Part shown: in pieces, positions 45,415 to 56,000 of the stretch
Position numbering within the stretch: the stretch's first letter is position 1
How the letters are laid out: the number at the start of each line of letters is the position of its first letter
Source: Lachnocurva sp045579705
Lineage (GTDB): Bacteria > Bacillota > Clostridia > Lachnospirales > Lachnospiraceae
Assembly (NCBI GenBank): GCA_045579705.1
Contig: JAZNMP010000008.1
Location: 1 to 64,000, forward strand
Length of the DNA stretch: 64,000 nt
Reading direction: 5' to 3'
Notes under the pieces: generated by a model
Seen by the model: only the letters and a program-made list of their open reading frames with translations
Database searches by the model: none
Told to the model about the DNA's origin: nothing
Translations under genes and position numbers: made by a program

Positions 45415-46806
45415 ATGGATTTAGTAAGAGTTAGAGATCTCTATAAAGAGACAGAGAAATATAAAGATAAAGAGATAAAAGTAGGCGGATGGGTTCGTTC
45501 TATTCGTGCTTCAAAGAATTTCGGTTTCATCGTGGTTTCTGATGGAACTTTTTTCAAGACATTGCAGATTGTAATCCATGATGAAATGGAGAACTTCAAG
45601 GAAATCTCAAAGCTTAATGTAGGTGCAGCAATCATCTGCGAGGGTACACTCGTTATGACACCTGATGCAAAGCAGCCATTTGAGATTCAGGCAAAGAGCG
45701 TAACAGTAGAGGGTGAATCTACTCCAGATTATCCGCTTCAGAAGAAGAGACATACTATGGAATTCCTCCGTACTATGCCACACCTTCGTGCCAGAACTAA
45801 TACTTTCCAGGCAGTATTCAGAGTTCGTTCTCTTATAGCTTATGCTATTCATAAATTCTTCCAGGAGAGAGATTTCGTATATGTTCATACACCACTTATC
45901 ACATCATCAGATGCTGAGGGTGCTGGTGAGATGTTCACAGTAACAACCATGGACATGAACGATGTTCCAAAGACTGAGGATGGACAGATCGATTATTCAA
46001 AGGATTTCTTTGGAAAAAATACAAGCCTTACAGTTTCAGGTCAGCTTAATGGCGAAACATTCGCTCAGGCATTTAAAAATATCTATACTTTTGGACCTAC
46101 ATTCAGAGCTGAGAACTCAAACACAACTCGTCATGCAGCTGAGTTCTGGATGATCGAACCTGAGATTTCATTTGCAGATCTCGAGGACGATATGGAACTT
46201 GCTGAGGACATGCTTAAGTATGTAATCAACTACGTATTAGAGAATGCTCCAGAAGAGATGGAATTCTTCAACTCATTTGTAGACAAGGGACTTATCGAAA
46301 GACTTAAGAGTGTAGCTTCTGCAGACTTCGGTCGTATCACATACACAGATGCTATTAAAGAACTTGAGAAGCACAATGATAAATTTGATTACAAAGTTTC
46401 TTGGGGTGTTGATCTTCAGACAGAGCACGAGAGATTCCTTACAGAGGAAATCTTTAAGAAGCCTGTATTCGTAACTGACTATCCAAAGGAAATCAAAGCA
46501 TTCTACATGAAGCTGAACCCAGATGGAAAGACAGTAGCAGCTATGGATTGTCTCGTACCAGGTATCGGTGAAATCATCGGCGGTAGCCAGAGAGAGGATG
46601 ATTACGAACTTCTGAAGTCTCGTATCGAAGAACTCGGTATGACAGAAGAACAGTACGGATTCTACATGGATCTTCGTAAATATGGTTCATCACGTCACGC
46701 AGGCTTCGGACTTGGATTTGAGAGATGTGTAATGTACCTGACAGGTATGTCAAACATCAGAGACGTACTTCCATTCCCTAGAACTGTAGGAAACTGCGAA
46801 CTCTAA
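45415..46806 (+). CDS. asnS: Asparaginyl-tRNA synthetase
   Basis: Charges tRNA-Asn. The 463 residues have the N-terminal OB-fold anticodon domain (VGGWVRSIRASKNFGFI) and a class II core with motif 2 FRAENSNTTRHAAEFWMIE and motif 3 GFGLGFERCVMYLTG. The ATG follows GGAGGGAG. A TTGAAT at 45355 and TATAAA at 45376 form a possible promoter with 15-bp spacing. It is next to asparagine synthetase, linking Asn supply and use. Confidence 0.97.
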   Translation: MDLVRVRDLYKETEKYKDKEIKVGGWVRSIRASKNFGFIVVSDGTFFKTLQIVIHDEMENFKEISKLNVGAAIICEGTLVMTPDAKQPFEIQAKSVTVEGESTPDYPLQKKRHTMEFLRTMPHLRARTNTFQAVFRVRSLIAYAIHKFFQERDFVYVHTPLITSSDAEGAGEMFTVTTMDMNDVPKTEDGQIDYSKDFFGKNTSLTVSGQLNGETFAQAFKNIYTFGPTFRAENSNTTRHAAEFWMIEPEISFADLEDDMELAEDMLKYVINYVLENAPEEMEFFNSFVDKGLIERLKSVASADFGRITYTDAIKELEKHNDKFDYKVSWGVDLQTEHERFLTEEIFKKPVFVTDYPKEIKAFYMKLNPDGKTVAAMDCLVPGIGEIIGGSQREDDYELLKSRIEELGMTEEQYGFYMDLRKYGSSRHAGFGLGFERCVMYLTGMSNIRDVLPFPRTVGNCEL

Positions 46807-46837
46807 AGTTTAAAAACATATTTTTTACATAAATATT

Positions 46838-46866
46838 TAGCCTGACAGGGTTGCCCCGTCAGGCTA
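46838..46866 (+). promoter_or_regulatory. Stable hairpin between asnS and asnA
   Basis: TAGCCTGAC / GTCAGGCTA with inner GGG/CCC forms a very stable hairpin. It lacks a following T-run, so it is more likely an mRNA processing or stability element than a terminator. Confidence 0.6.
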
Positions 46867-46894
46867 TCTATATTATTAGAAGGAGATTACTATT

Positions 46895-47902
46895 ATGGCA
46901 CGAATCGAAATTCCTGATGGCTACAAATCAGTACTGGATTTGCGTGAAACTCAGATTGCTATCAAATCTATCAAAGATTTCTTTCAGCAGATCCTCGCTA
47001 CTGAATTGAATTTACATCGAGTAACAGCACCTTTGTTTGTAGATCCGAATTCCGGTATGAACGATAATCTAAACGGCGTCGAGAGACCTGTTTCTTTTGA
47101 TATCGGCCATGATGGGAAGAATCTCGAAATCGTACATTCTCTCGCGAAGTGGAAGAGATATGCTCTGAAAAAATACGGCTTTCATCTCTACGAAGGCCTC
47201 TACACTGATATGAATGCCATCCGTCGAGATGAAGAAATCGACAATATCCATTCTATCTATGTGGATCAGTGGGACTGGGAGAAGATCATCACTAAAGATG
47301 ATAGAACTATAGAGTATTTTGAAGATACAGTGAAGAAGGTATATGAAGCTATTCGCCTGACTGAACTTCATATGTCAAACCTCTATAGCTACATTAAATG
47401 TATCCTTCCTGAGAAGATATTCTTCATCACTTCTCAGGAACTGTTGGACAAATATCCTGAACTTACTCCCAAGCAGAGAGAGTATGAAATTACAAAACTA
47501 AAAGGTGCGGTTTGTATCGAACAGATTGGCGGAACTCTTACAAATGGTGAGCCTCACGATAATCGTGCACCTGATTATGATGACTGGAGCTTAAATGGAG
47601 ATATCCTTGTTTATGATCCTATCATCGATACAGCACTCGAGCTTAGTTCAATGGGAATTCGTGTAGACGAAGATGCACTTCTTAAGCAACTTCGTGAATC
47701 ACATTGTGAGACTAGAGCGTCTCTTCCTTTCCAGAGAGCTATCTTAGAAGGCTTAGTACCATACACAGTAGGTGGTGGTATCGGTCAGTCCAGAATCTGT
47801 ATGTTTTTCCTGAGAAAAGCTCACATCGGAGAAGTACAGGTTTCAGAATGGCCACAGGAAGTATTGCGCTATGCAATCGAACGTGATTTAAAGATTCTAT
47901 AA
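46895..47902 (+). CDS. asnA: Aspartate-ammonia ligase (AsnA)
   Basis: Ammonia-dependent asparagine synthetase, structurally related to class II synthetases. The 335 residues include FVDPNSGMNDNLNGVERPVSF, SLAKWKR, the IYVDQWDWE segment and the C-terminal GGGIGQSRICMFFL motif. GAAGGAGA precedes the ATG. It is separated from asnS by a stable hairpin and is probably co-transcribed. Confidence 0.96.
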   Translation: MARIEIPDGYKSVLDLRETQIAIKSIKDFFQQILATELNLHRVTAPLFVDPNSGMNDNLNGVERPVSFDIGHDGKNLEIVHSLAKWKRYALKKYGFHLYEGLYTDMNAIRRDEEIDNIHSIYVDQWDWEKIITKDDRTIEYFEDTVKKVYEAIRLTELHMSNLYSYIKCILPEKIFFITSQELLDKYPELTPKQREYEITKLKGAVCIEQIGGTLTNGEPHDNRAPDYDDWSLNGDILVYDPIIDTALELSSMGIRVDEDALLKQLRESHCETRASLPFQRAILEGLVPYTVGGGIGQSRICMFFLRKAHIGEVQVSEWPQEVLRYAIERDLKIL

Positions 47903-47918
47903 GTTATGGAGAGTTATA

Positions 47919-50231
47919 TTGCAGTTAGAAGGTTTAAATAAAGAACAGTTATTAGGTGTCACTACTACAGAAGGTCCCCTTCTGATCCTCGCCGGAGCGG
48001 GTTCAGGAAAGACGAGAGTGTTGACATATAGAACAGCTTATCTCATCGAAGAGCTTGGGGTTGAGCCATACAATATTATGGCGATTACCTTCACGAACAA
48101 AGCCGCAAAGGAAATGAGAGAGCGAATCGATAAATTAGTTGGAACTTCAAATGGTGGCGTTTGGGTTTCCACCTTCCATTCCGCTTGTGTGAAGATACTT
48201 CGCCGCTTCGCGGAAAAAATAGGTTATGGAAACAACTTTACCATCTATGATTCAGATGATTCAAAGACTCTGATGAAGCATATCTTAAAGGATATGCAGA
48301 TTGACTCAAAGCAGTTTAAAGAGAAGATGTTTTTAAATGAAATCTCAAGTGCAAAGAATGAGTTGATCGGATCTTTAGAGTATAGAAGCCGTTTTTCCAA
48401 TGATTATAAGTTAAATCTCGTAGGACAGGTTTATCAGGAATATGAATCCCGCCTTCGTCAGAACAATGCTTTTGACTTTGACGATTTGATTATGAAGACA
48501 GTAGAACTGTTTAAGAATGTTCCTGAAGTTTTGAATCTGTATCAGGACAGACTTCACTATGTGATGGTCGACGAGTACCAGGATACAAACAATGCTCAGT
48601 TTGAGCTGATCAGACTGCTTGCTGGTCGTAGACAGAATCTATGCGTAGTAGGTGATGATGATCAGTCTATCTACAAATTTAGAGGAGCAAATATCTATAA
48701 TATTCTAAACTTTGAGAAACACTTCCCAAGTGCAAAGGTTATCAAGCTCGAGCAGAATTATCGTTCTACACAGATCATTCTGGATGCTGCAAACGAGGTT
48801 ATTAAGAACAACGTAGGCCGTAAGTCAAAGAAGCTTTGGACAGAGAATGGAGACGGAGACAAGATTACTTTCCGTCAGTTTGAATCAGCATATGAAGAGG
48901 CTGATTATATCGCTATGGATATCACAGCAAAGGCTAGAGACGGTCGTTTTGAGTACAAAGATGATGCAATCCTCTACAGAACGAACGCTCAGTCTCGTAT
49001 TTTAGAAGAGAAGCTTATGCACCTGAATATCCCTTACAAGATTATTGGTGGCGTAAACTTCTATTCTCGTTTGGAAATCAAAGACATTCTCGCTTACTTG
49101 CATGTAATCGAAAATGTCTCAGATGAGATTGCGGTACGTCGAGTAATAAATGTTCCAAAACGTGGAATCGGTGCAGCATCTCTCGAAAAGGTTTCTACCT
49201 TTGCCAGAGCGAACGGATATACTTTTTACGAATCTTTGCTTCGTGCTAGAGAAATTCCTACTTTGGGTAAGGCTGCAGACAAGATCCAGAAGTTTACAGA
49301 TCTAATTGAGAAGCTTAGAAATGATGTAAAGACAGAGCGTAGAATCGCACTTCTCATCAGAAATGTATATGAACTTTCCGGTTATGCTGAGGCTCTCCGT
49401 TTAGAAAATACAGATGAGGCAAAAGCTCGTCTCGAAAACCTGGAAGAACTTTATGCAAAGGGTGTTTCCTATGATGAGACAGCAGAGGAACCAACACTTA
49501 CAGGCTTTCTCGAGGAAGTTGCCCTCGTGGCAGAAATCGACAATCTCGAAGAGTCAAAGGATTATGTAGTTCTCATGACTCTGCACAGCGCAAAGGGACT
49601 TGAGTTCCCTAACGTTTATATGGCAGGTATGGAAGATGGACTGTTCCCAGGTTTCATGTCTATGATGGCTGGCGATGACAGCGAAGATATGGAAGAGGAG
49701 AGACGTCTGTGCTATGTTGGAATCACTCGTGCAAAACAGCGCCTCGTGATGACAGCAGCCAAGAAGCGTATGCTTCGCGGTGAGATTCAGTATTCATCAG
49801 CGTCACGTTTTATTAAGGAGATTCCAAATAAGCTTCTCGACGATCATAGCCCATCTATGTATGAGTTAGGTTTTGCCGGAAAAAAAGAAGATTCTTTTTC
49901 TCCAAAGAAGCCTCTTCGTTCAGTGTCTACATCGTATGGTTCAGCCGGAAACACATCATACAGCTCATCTGGAAGTACATCATTCGGCTCATCTGGAAGT
50001 ACCATCTATGGTGCAAAGAAGCCTGCTTTCGCTTCGGGAAGCTACGGAAATAGCGTACAGAAGAAGCTTCCGGATTATGTGGTTGGTGATCGCATCAAGC
50101 ATAGAAAATTCGGTGAAGGTGTTGTTTCAGACATCCTCGACAAGGGACGTGATTATGAAGTAACAGTTCTCTTTGATACAGCTGGACCAAAGAAGATGTT
50201 TGCTTCATTTGCAAAGCTTGAAAAGATATAA
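47919..50231 (+). CDS. pcrA: ATP-dependent DNA helicase PcrA/UvrD
   Basis: SF1A 3'-5' helicase for repair and replication. The 770 residues have motif I AGAGSGKTR, motif Ia TFTNKAAKEM, motif II VDEYQDTN, motif III GDDDQSIYKFRGA, motif V LMTLHSAKGLEFP and motif VI VGITRAKQRL. A Ser/Gly/Tyr low-complexity linker (about residues 665-700) leads to a C-terminal Tudor-like domain (VGDRIKHRKFGEGVV). The start is TTG after GGAGAG. Confidence 0.96.
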   Translation: MQLEGLNKEQLLGVTTTEGPLLILAGAGSGKTRVLTYRTAYLIEELGVEPYNIMAITFTNKAAKEMRERIDKLVGTSNGGVWVSTFHSACVKILRRFAEKIGYGNNFTIYDSDDSKTLMKHILKDMQIDSKQFKEKMFLNEISSAKNELIGSLEYRSRFSNDYKLNLVGQVYQEYESRLRQNNAFDFDDLIMKTVELFKNVPEVLNLYQDRLHYVMVDEYQDTNNAQFELIRLLAGRRQNLCVVGDDDQSIYKFRGANIYNILNFEKHFPSAKVIKLEQNYRSTQIILDAANEVIKNNVGRKSKKLWTENGDGDKITFRQFESAYEEADYIAMDITAKARDGRFEYKDDAILYRTNAQSRILEEKLMHLNIPYKIIGGVNFYSRLEIKDILAYLHVIENVSDEIAVRRVINVPKRGIGAASLEKVSTFARANGYTFYESLLRAREIPTLGKAADKIQKFTDLIEKLRNDVKTERRIALLIRNVYELSGYAEALRLENTDEAKARLENLEELYAKGVSYDETAEEPTLTGFLEEVALVAEIDNLEESKDYVVLMTLHSAKGLEFPNVYMAGMEDGLFPGFMSMMAGDDSEDMEEERRLCYVGITRAKQRLVMTAAKKRMLRGEIQYSSASRFIKEIPNKLLDDHSPSMYELGFAGKKEDSFSPKKPLRSVSTSYGSAGNTSYSSSGSTSFGSSGSTIYGAKKPAFASGSYGNSVQKKLPDYVVGDRIKHRKFGEGVVSDILDKGRDYEVTVLFDTAGPKKMFASFAKLEKI

Positions 50232-50337
50232 TATTAATACACGTGCTTTTAATAATTGTTATACAACTTAAAGCCGGATATGCTATAATTTAACTAGTTA
50301 ATTAGGAAACTCTTGGGTTAATGAGAGGGGCTATAAT

Positions 50338-50523
50338 ATGAAAAAAGGAACAATTGGTAAGATTATCGGATTTGTAATAGCAGTAGCAGCAATTTGTGCA
50401 GCAGCATATGCTTTGTATCGTTATTTGGTTCCAGAACTCGATGACGAGTTCGAAGAAGATATCGATGATGTCTTTGGACCAGATGATAGCGATTTTGATG
50501 AAGAGCTATTCGAAGAAGAGTAA
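50338..50523 (+). CDS. Small TM protein with acidic tail
   Basis: A 61-residue protein: one TM helix (about residues 8-29), then an almost entirely acidic tail (DDEFEEDIDDVFGPDD). The ribosome site GAGAGGGG is about 8 nt before the ATG. An extended -10 TGCTATAAT lies at 50281. It is 21 bp before rlmD. No family recognised. Confidence 0.65.
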   Translation: MKKGTIGKIIGFVIAVAAICAAAYALYRYLVPELDDEFEEDIDDVFGPDDSDFDEELFEEE

Positions 50524-50544
50524 AGATTTAAAGGATTTAAATTA

Positions 50545-51930
50545 ATGAAAAAAGGTGACCTTGTAGTAGGAGTAGTCGAGAAGCTTAAATTTCCAAATGT
50601 TGGTTTGGTTTCAGTTGAAGGCGAAACTATTGAAGTAAAGAATGTCATCCCGGGCCAGAAGATTGAGCTTAGGGTGGCAAAGGCAGGTCGCGGCAGAATG
50701 AAAGGACGGCTACAGCGTATACTGGAGCCGTCTTCTTTTGAGAATGCCGACCAGGTTTGCCCGCATTTTGGTATCTGTGGCGGATGTTTCATGCAGACTG
50801 TGCCTTACGATAAACAGTTAGAATTAAAAGAGCAGATGATTCGTCGCATGTTTGTTCCGGTCATGGGCGAAGAGAAGTTTGACAGTGTCTATGAAGGGAT
50901 AAAGGCAAGTCCACTTTCACGAGAATATAGAAACAAGATGGAATTCTCCTTTGGAAACGAAGTAAAGGACGGTCCGCTTCGCCTCGGTATGCACAAGCGA
51001 GGTTCTTTCTACGATATTGTGGAAGTGACTGATTGTCAGATTTGTGATGAGACTTTTAGAGGCATCCTTTCGACTACGGTAGATTTTTTCCGTAAAAAGG
51101 AACTCGACTTCTTCCACAAGATGGCTCACACTGGTTATCTAAGACACCTCCTCGTCAGAGAAGGTCAGATGGAGGGACAGTATCTCGTCGATTTGGTTAC
51201 ATCTACTCAGATTGATGCTGATTTCGAGAAGGAACTTCTCGATGAATGGGTATCTCTCCTGACGGAAAAATACTCCGATGGTCGTATCGTGGGCATTCTT
51301 CATACTAGAAATGATAGCCAGTCAGATGCGGTTATCGATGAAGGAACAGACATCCTCTATGGGCAGAATTATTTCTATGAGTCTCTGCTGGGGCTCAAGT
51401 TTAAAGTTACTCCGTTCTCGTTCTTCCAGACAAACTCAAAGGGCGCAGAAGTGCTCTACAGCGAGGCTCGTGACTACATACTTTCTGATGGTGAGAAACT
51501 CGGAGAAGTGTTTGATTTGTATTCGGGAACAGGAACTATCGCGCAGGTTCTCTCGCCTTCATGCGTGCATGTAACTGGTGTAGAAATCGTCGAGGAAGCT
51601 GTTGAAGCTGCTAAAGAGAATGCTGCTTTGAATGGACTTACAAATTGCGATTTCATCGCTGGTGATGTGTTCAAGGTATTGGAAGGGCTTGAAACTAAGC
51701 CTGATATGATTGTGCTCGACCCGCCTCGTGATGGTGTGGCGCCAAAGGCATTGAAGAAGATTATTTCTTATGGTGTAGACAAGATGATCTATATCGCCTG
51801 CAAGCCATCAAGCTTGGCTCGTGATATTCCTACACTTGAAGAAGCTGGCTACAAAGTGGTTCGTATGGGACTTGTCGACATGTTCCCAAGCACGGCGAAT
51901 GTAGAGACTGTTTGTTTGCTTTCCAAGTGA
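50545..51930 (+). CDS. rlmD: 23S rRNA (uracil-5-)-methyltransferase RlmD/RumA type
   Basis: Methylates a uridine in 23S rRNA. The 461 residues have an N-terminal TRAM domain (VEKLKFPNVGLVSVEG), Fe-S cysteines (CPHFGICGGC plus a later Cys), the SAM motif DLYSGTGTIA, LDPPRDG and the catalytic Cys in MIYIACKPSSLARD. The gene ends VETVCLLSK then TGA, yet the same frame stays open for another 96 codons of a foreign extension. The 3' end of this gene is a known integration site for mobile elements of Bacillota. Confidence 0.93.
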   Translation: MKKGDLVVGVVEKLKFPNVGLVSVEGETIEVKNVIPGQKIELRVAKAGRGRMKGRLQRILEPSSFENADQVCPHFGICGGCFMQTVPYDKQLELKEQMIRRMFVPVMGEEKFDSVYEGIKASPLSREYRNKMEFSFGNEVKDGPLRLGMHKRGSFYDIVEVTDCQICDETFRGILSTTVDFFRKKELDFFHKMAHTGYLRHLLVREGQMEGQYLVDLVTSTQIDADFEKELLDEWVSLLTEKYSDGRIVGILHTRNDSQSDAVIDEGTDILYGQNYFYESLLGLKFKVTPFSFFQTNSKGAEVLYSEARDYILSDGEKLGEVFDLYSGTGTIAQVLSPSCVHVTGVEIVEEAVEAAKENAALNGLTNCDFIAGDVFKVLEGLETKPDMIVLDPPRDGVAPKALKKIISYGVDKMIYIACKPSSLARDIPTLEEAGYKVVRMGLVDMFPSTANVETVCLLSK

Positions 51931-52218
51931 GATGTCAAGTCTCAAAAACTGCGAGTTGAGTTCAGTCTGGAGGATATGGATACAGACGGATTCAAGAAGG
52001 GGGCGACCTATAATGCCATACGGGATTGGATAAAAGCAAAATATGGTTATCGGGTGACGAATCTGAACATCGCCCAGGTGAAACAGAAGCATGGGATCAT
52101 AGAACGAGAGAATTATAATAAGCCGAAATCTCCCGATAGTAAGCAGCCAGGATGCCCGGAGGAAAAGGTTAAGTCTATCGAGGATGCTATGAGGCATTTT
52201 CAGATGATAGGAGAATAG
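51931..52218 (+). pseudogene. Element-borne C-terminal extension of rlmD, now separated by a stop
   Basis: The reading frame continues directly from rlmD after the TGA at 51928-51930 and encodes about 95 residues, including NAIRDWIKAKYGYRVTNL and AQVKQKHGIIERENYN. This helical domain is often fused to RumA proteins in Bacillota carrying such elements. An internal ATG at 51976 gives an 80-residue frame, but it has no clear ribosome site. In other hosts the extension is read through from the host gene; here the TGA blocks that. Confidence 0.75.
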
Positions 52219-52223
52219 TAAAG

Positions 52224-52991
52224 ATGAGAGAGAGTATAAAGGTTATTAAGTGGTGTGGACTTATATCATTCATATTTTTGGTTTTGACTTATTTGGTTAC
52301 GGTTAACTCTGAGGTGCATTATATAGAGTTAAATACGGTGTGGATATCTAATAGTTTTTTTCTCACGCTATTTGGTGGTGTGTTTGCAAGTATGTTAGTA
52401 GTGGTTCTATGTGAAATCCAGAAATATCTAAATACAAAGACGAATACGGAACAATACTTATTTTTTCAGGGTTTATATTTATATCAAGCATTAATGCAAA
52501 TGAAGATAATCATAGAAGATTATAATAATGATAACGAGCGAGTAATCCCAGAAAACCTACTTGATGAATCAGTCAGAATGATTCAAAGTGAGATAAGTGC
52601 GCTTGAATTAACGGATTATGCAACATTTAGGCAAATTGAGAAGTCATTGATGTATGAACATAGAAAGTTTTGCTTGGAATCAATACCGAGGATACGACCA
52701 GTTTTACAGAGTTCAACCCGATTGAAACTTGCAATAAACGAAACAGTAGTAGAACAATTACAGGAGAGCCTAAAAGCTAAACTGTACATAAATTCATCAG
52801 GAAGGATAACTTCTCGGAGCGTTCAGGTGGCAAAGGTATTAAATGATGAATTGTTGCATATTTCTTGTGCGATTGAATTAGTTGATAATTATATTTATAA
52901 GATAGATAAGTTTTGTAATAATAGATATGTGTGGGATAAGGTAAAAGAACAAATGAATTTTTTACATGTGGGAAAAGAATTATCTCAATAG
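52224..52991 (+). CDS. Two-TM accessory protein of unknown function
   Basis: A 255-residue protein with two N-terminal TM helices (about residues 10-30 and 43-66) and a long helical cytosolic domain with no recognised motif. It is AT-rich compared with the core genome. It lies 5 bp after the rlmD extension and 26 bp before the helicase gene, so it may belong to the same transcript and possibly the same system. It could be a membrane effector, but that is speculation. Confidence 0.6.
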   Translation: MRESIKVIKWCGLISFIFLVLTYLVTVNSEVHYIELNTVWISNSFFLTLFGGVFASMLVVVLCEIQKYLNTKTNTEQYLFFQGLYLYQALMQMKIIIEDYNNDNERVIPENLLDESVRMIQSEISALELTDYATFRQIEKSLMYEHRKFCLESIPRIRPVLQSSTRLKLAINETVVEQLQESLKAKLYINSSGRITSRSVQVAKVLNDELLHISCAIELVDNYIYKIDKFCNNRYVWDKVKEQMNFLHVGKELSQ

Positions 52992-53017
52992 AAAAAGGTT
53001 GAGGAGGGTCTAACCAT

Positions 53018-56000
53018 ATGACAAAGCATATGAGTATAAGATTGGCATGGCATAACGAAGGCTGGAATGGGCACATCTGTCAGAAGCCATGTGAAAACAC
53101 ATATTGCATTGGACAGCATTCATATCCGGGAGATTTGATAGCGGGTACCCGTGACGTTGAGTATGAAACTGCGCATGCAGGGGAACCTTGTTCTGATAAT
53201 CCTTGTGCAGTTGCATGCGGTCTCAGTGTTAATGCATTTGGTAAAGATCCGATAAAGGTACGTGTTGATACTCCTGACTTTTGGAAAAAAACAGATGCTG
53301 ATCCGATAAAGATAGATTTCCGCCATATACTGTCTGTACCTGGTGTTATGAGCAGATGTATAACGAAGATGTCGAGATCCACGGTAATTCAAAGCAGAAA
53401 TATGATTACGCAAAAAGAAAAGAAGGATCTGAAAAGTACTTTGCTCAATTTGAGCCAGGGAAATCCCTGATATTTTATTATGCAGGATATAGCAATCCGT
53501 TCTGCGAAAACGAGGAAAACAATTATGTGATTGCCGGTATCTCGCGTGTTAAGAGAATTGAACCAACATACTATTATGACAACACCAGTGAGGATGTACA
53601 GAGAAAATACGCCGGAGGTTTCGTATGGCAAAGACCAGTTACATCAACATATCCAGATGAAGGATTCTGTATTCCATATTGGAAATATCTGGATGATGAA
53701 GACATCATTGAACGAATACTACTTAAGCCGCAGAATCGTTCGCCATTCAAATACGGAAGTCGAGAAGTTGACAATGACGATGCAATAGAGGTTGTAAACC
53801 AGCTTATTGCGGTTGTAGATGTTCTATTAGAAATCGGAGACGATACTGAGGATTGGAAAAAACGAAAGGAGTGGCTCAATAGCGTTCTTAATGAACTGTG
53901 GACAGCTCGTGGACCATACCCCGGATTTCCTTCGGTTTTAGAGAGCCTTGGACTTCATGATTTGATATCGACATATACAGCCTTGACTACGGATACGGAC
54001 ATGAAAGAGTATATGCAGTCAGTAAGAGACTTTCTTGATGGCAAAAGCGATGAGGTCAAGGGTATAGAGTTTAATAAGGCAAGCCTCAAAAAAATACGGA
54101 GAGAATATCAGCTACTAGGGTCAGATACTTCAAATTTTCTGTTTGATACACTTTCGAGATTTGACCTGAGTGCGGATCAGGTTAATTGCATTATTAATGA
54201 GGACAGAGAAAAGGTTTCTATCACAGCATCTATTGAAGAGATGATGGAGAATCCTTACATAATATTTGAACAGTACGTAGGATTTGATTTGGATGATACG
54301 ATTCCGTTTTATAAGATTGATAATGGAGTGATACCTTCTCCTGAATATGGAATCGATGAGATTCTTGATAATGGATCTACAGAGCGTTTACGTGCCTTTT
54401 GTGTTGATGAACTTAATAGGATTCCAGCTCACTCATTTGGAAAAGCCGAAACCATTCTGGAAAGAATAAATGCAAGAATAGATCGTTTGCCGGAATGGAA
54501 AAGACATGTTTATAAAATGCAGAACTTCGAGGTGGAGCCAGAAATTCTTGATAAAGCACTTGAGAGAAAGAAGGATGAAAAGGGAATACTATTCCTCTAT
54601 TTGAGAGAGGTTTATGAGGATGAGAGAACGGTTGAAGAAATCCTAAAGAATCTCGCAGACCGACCGGATATCACATTAAAAATGGCTATAACTCCTGATA
54701 AATTCAAGGATAGACTCAGAGTGAAGGATTCTCCGCTTATGAAGAAAGCGCCTGATCAATATGAGGAAATATTGGATCATCAGGCAAGTATTTGTATGCA
54801 GATTTTTACGAAGCCCCTTTGTGTCCTTTCGGGAGCTGCGGGAACGGGAAAAACAACCGTGATAAAGTCTATCCTCGATAATATAGATCGTGTTCATGGC
54901 GTGGGTACCAGCTTTTTATTGATGGCTCCGACGGGTAAGGCGGCTGAGAGGATCAAAACACAAAATGAAAAGCCATCAAAAACAATACACTCTCACCTGG
55001 CAAAAAATGGATGGATTAATGAAAACTTTACATTGAAACGATCAGGTGGATCTACCGGACAGGATTATAACACCATAATCATAGATGAATGCTCTATGAT
55101 TGATCTTAATCTGTTTGCGACACTTCTGAAGTCAATCAATTGGAATAGCGTACAGAGGTTGATATTGATCGGAGATCCCAACCAGCTCCCGCCGATAGGA
55201 AGGGGAAAGGTGTTTGCTGATACCATCGATTGGCTTAGACTGGAACATCCGGACAATGTTGGAACACTTACGGATAATATCAGGCAGCTTGTAAATACGG
55301 TCGAAGATAAGGGGCATGGAATACTTGACCTTGCTGAAATATTTATTCAGGAGAATCAGCAGACAGAAGACGAAGCGGAAACAGCAAGGTTAAAAGTAAG
55401 AAAGGAAGAACTCTTCGAGAATATTGTTGAAAACGGCAATGGAGATGTTGACAAAGATCTCGGTGTATATTTCTGGAATGAGCAGGAGGAACTTGAACAG
55501 GTTCTGACAAACGTGATGATGCGCGACATGCAGAAGTATACAGAAATGGATATGTCGAGTGGGAAGGTTACACCGGATAAGCTTTGGCAGGAGATGATAC
55601 GAGATGAAAAGGGGAATAGTAATCCCGAGATCATACAGGTTATTTCTCCTTATCGAGGTGAATTTTATGGTACTGGATCATTAAATCTTCTCATGCAAAA
55701 AACATTTAATTACAAGTGGAGTCAAAAGAAACTTGACGGTATAGGTTATTTTGACAAGGTAATACAGTATAGAAACCGGCCCCAATCAGATCCAGCATAT
55801 GCATATGATTTTAGCAAAGGCAAAAACGTAAAGGCAGAGATCTATAATGGCGAAATAGGGTTAAGCAGAATACATGGCTTTGACAGAAAAGCTGAGGATG
55901 GAAAACAACCAAAGTATATCTGGCAAGGAAATGTTGAAAGAATACAAGTCGCTTTCTCGGGAAAGACAAGGCAGGGTTTCCTATATAACTACGGAAAAGA

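Noticed and set aside
53310..53325. Programmed -1 frameshift in the helicase gene
   Set aside because: No X-XXY-YYZ slippery heptamer or clear downstream pseudoknot was seen. A lost base in a T run is simpler.
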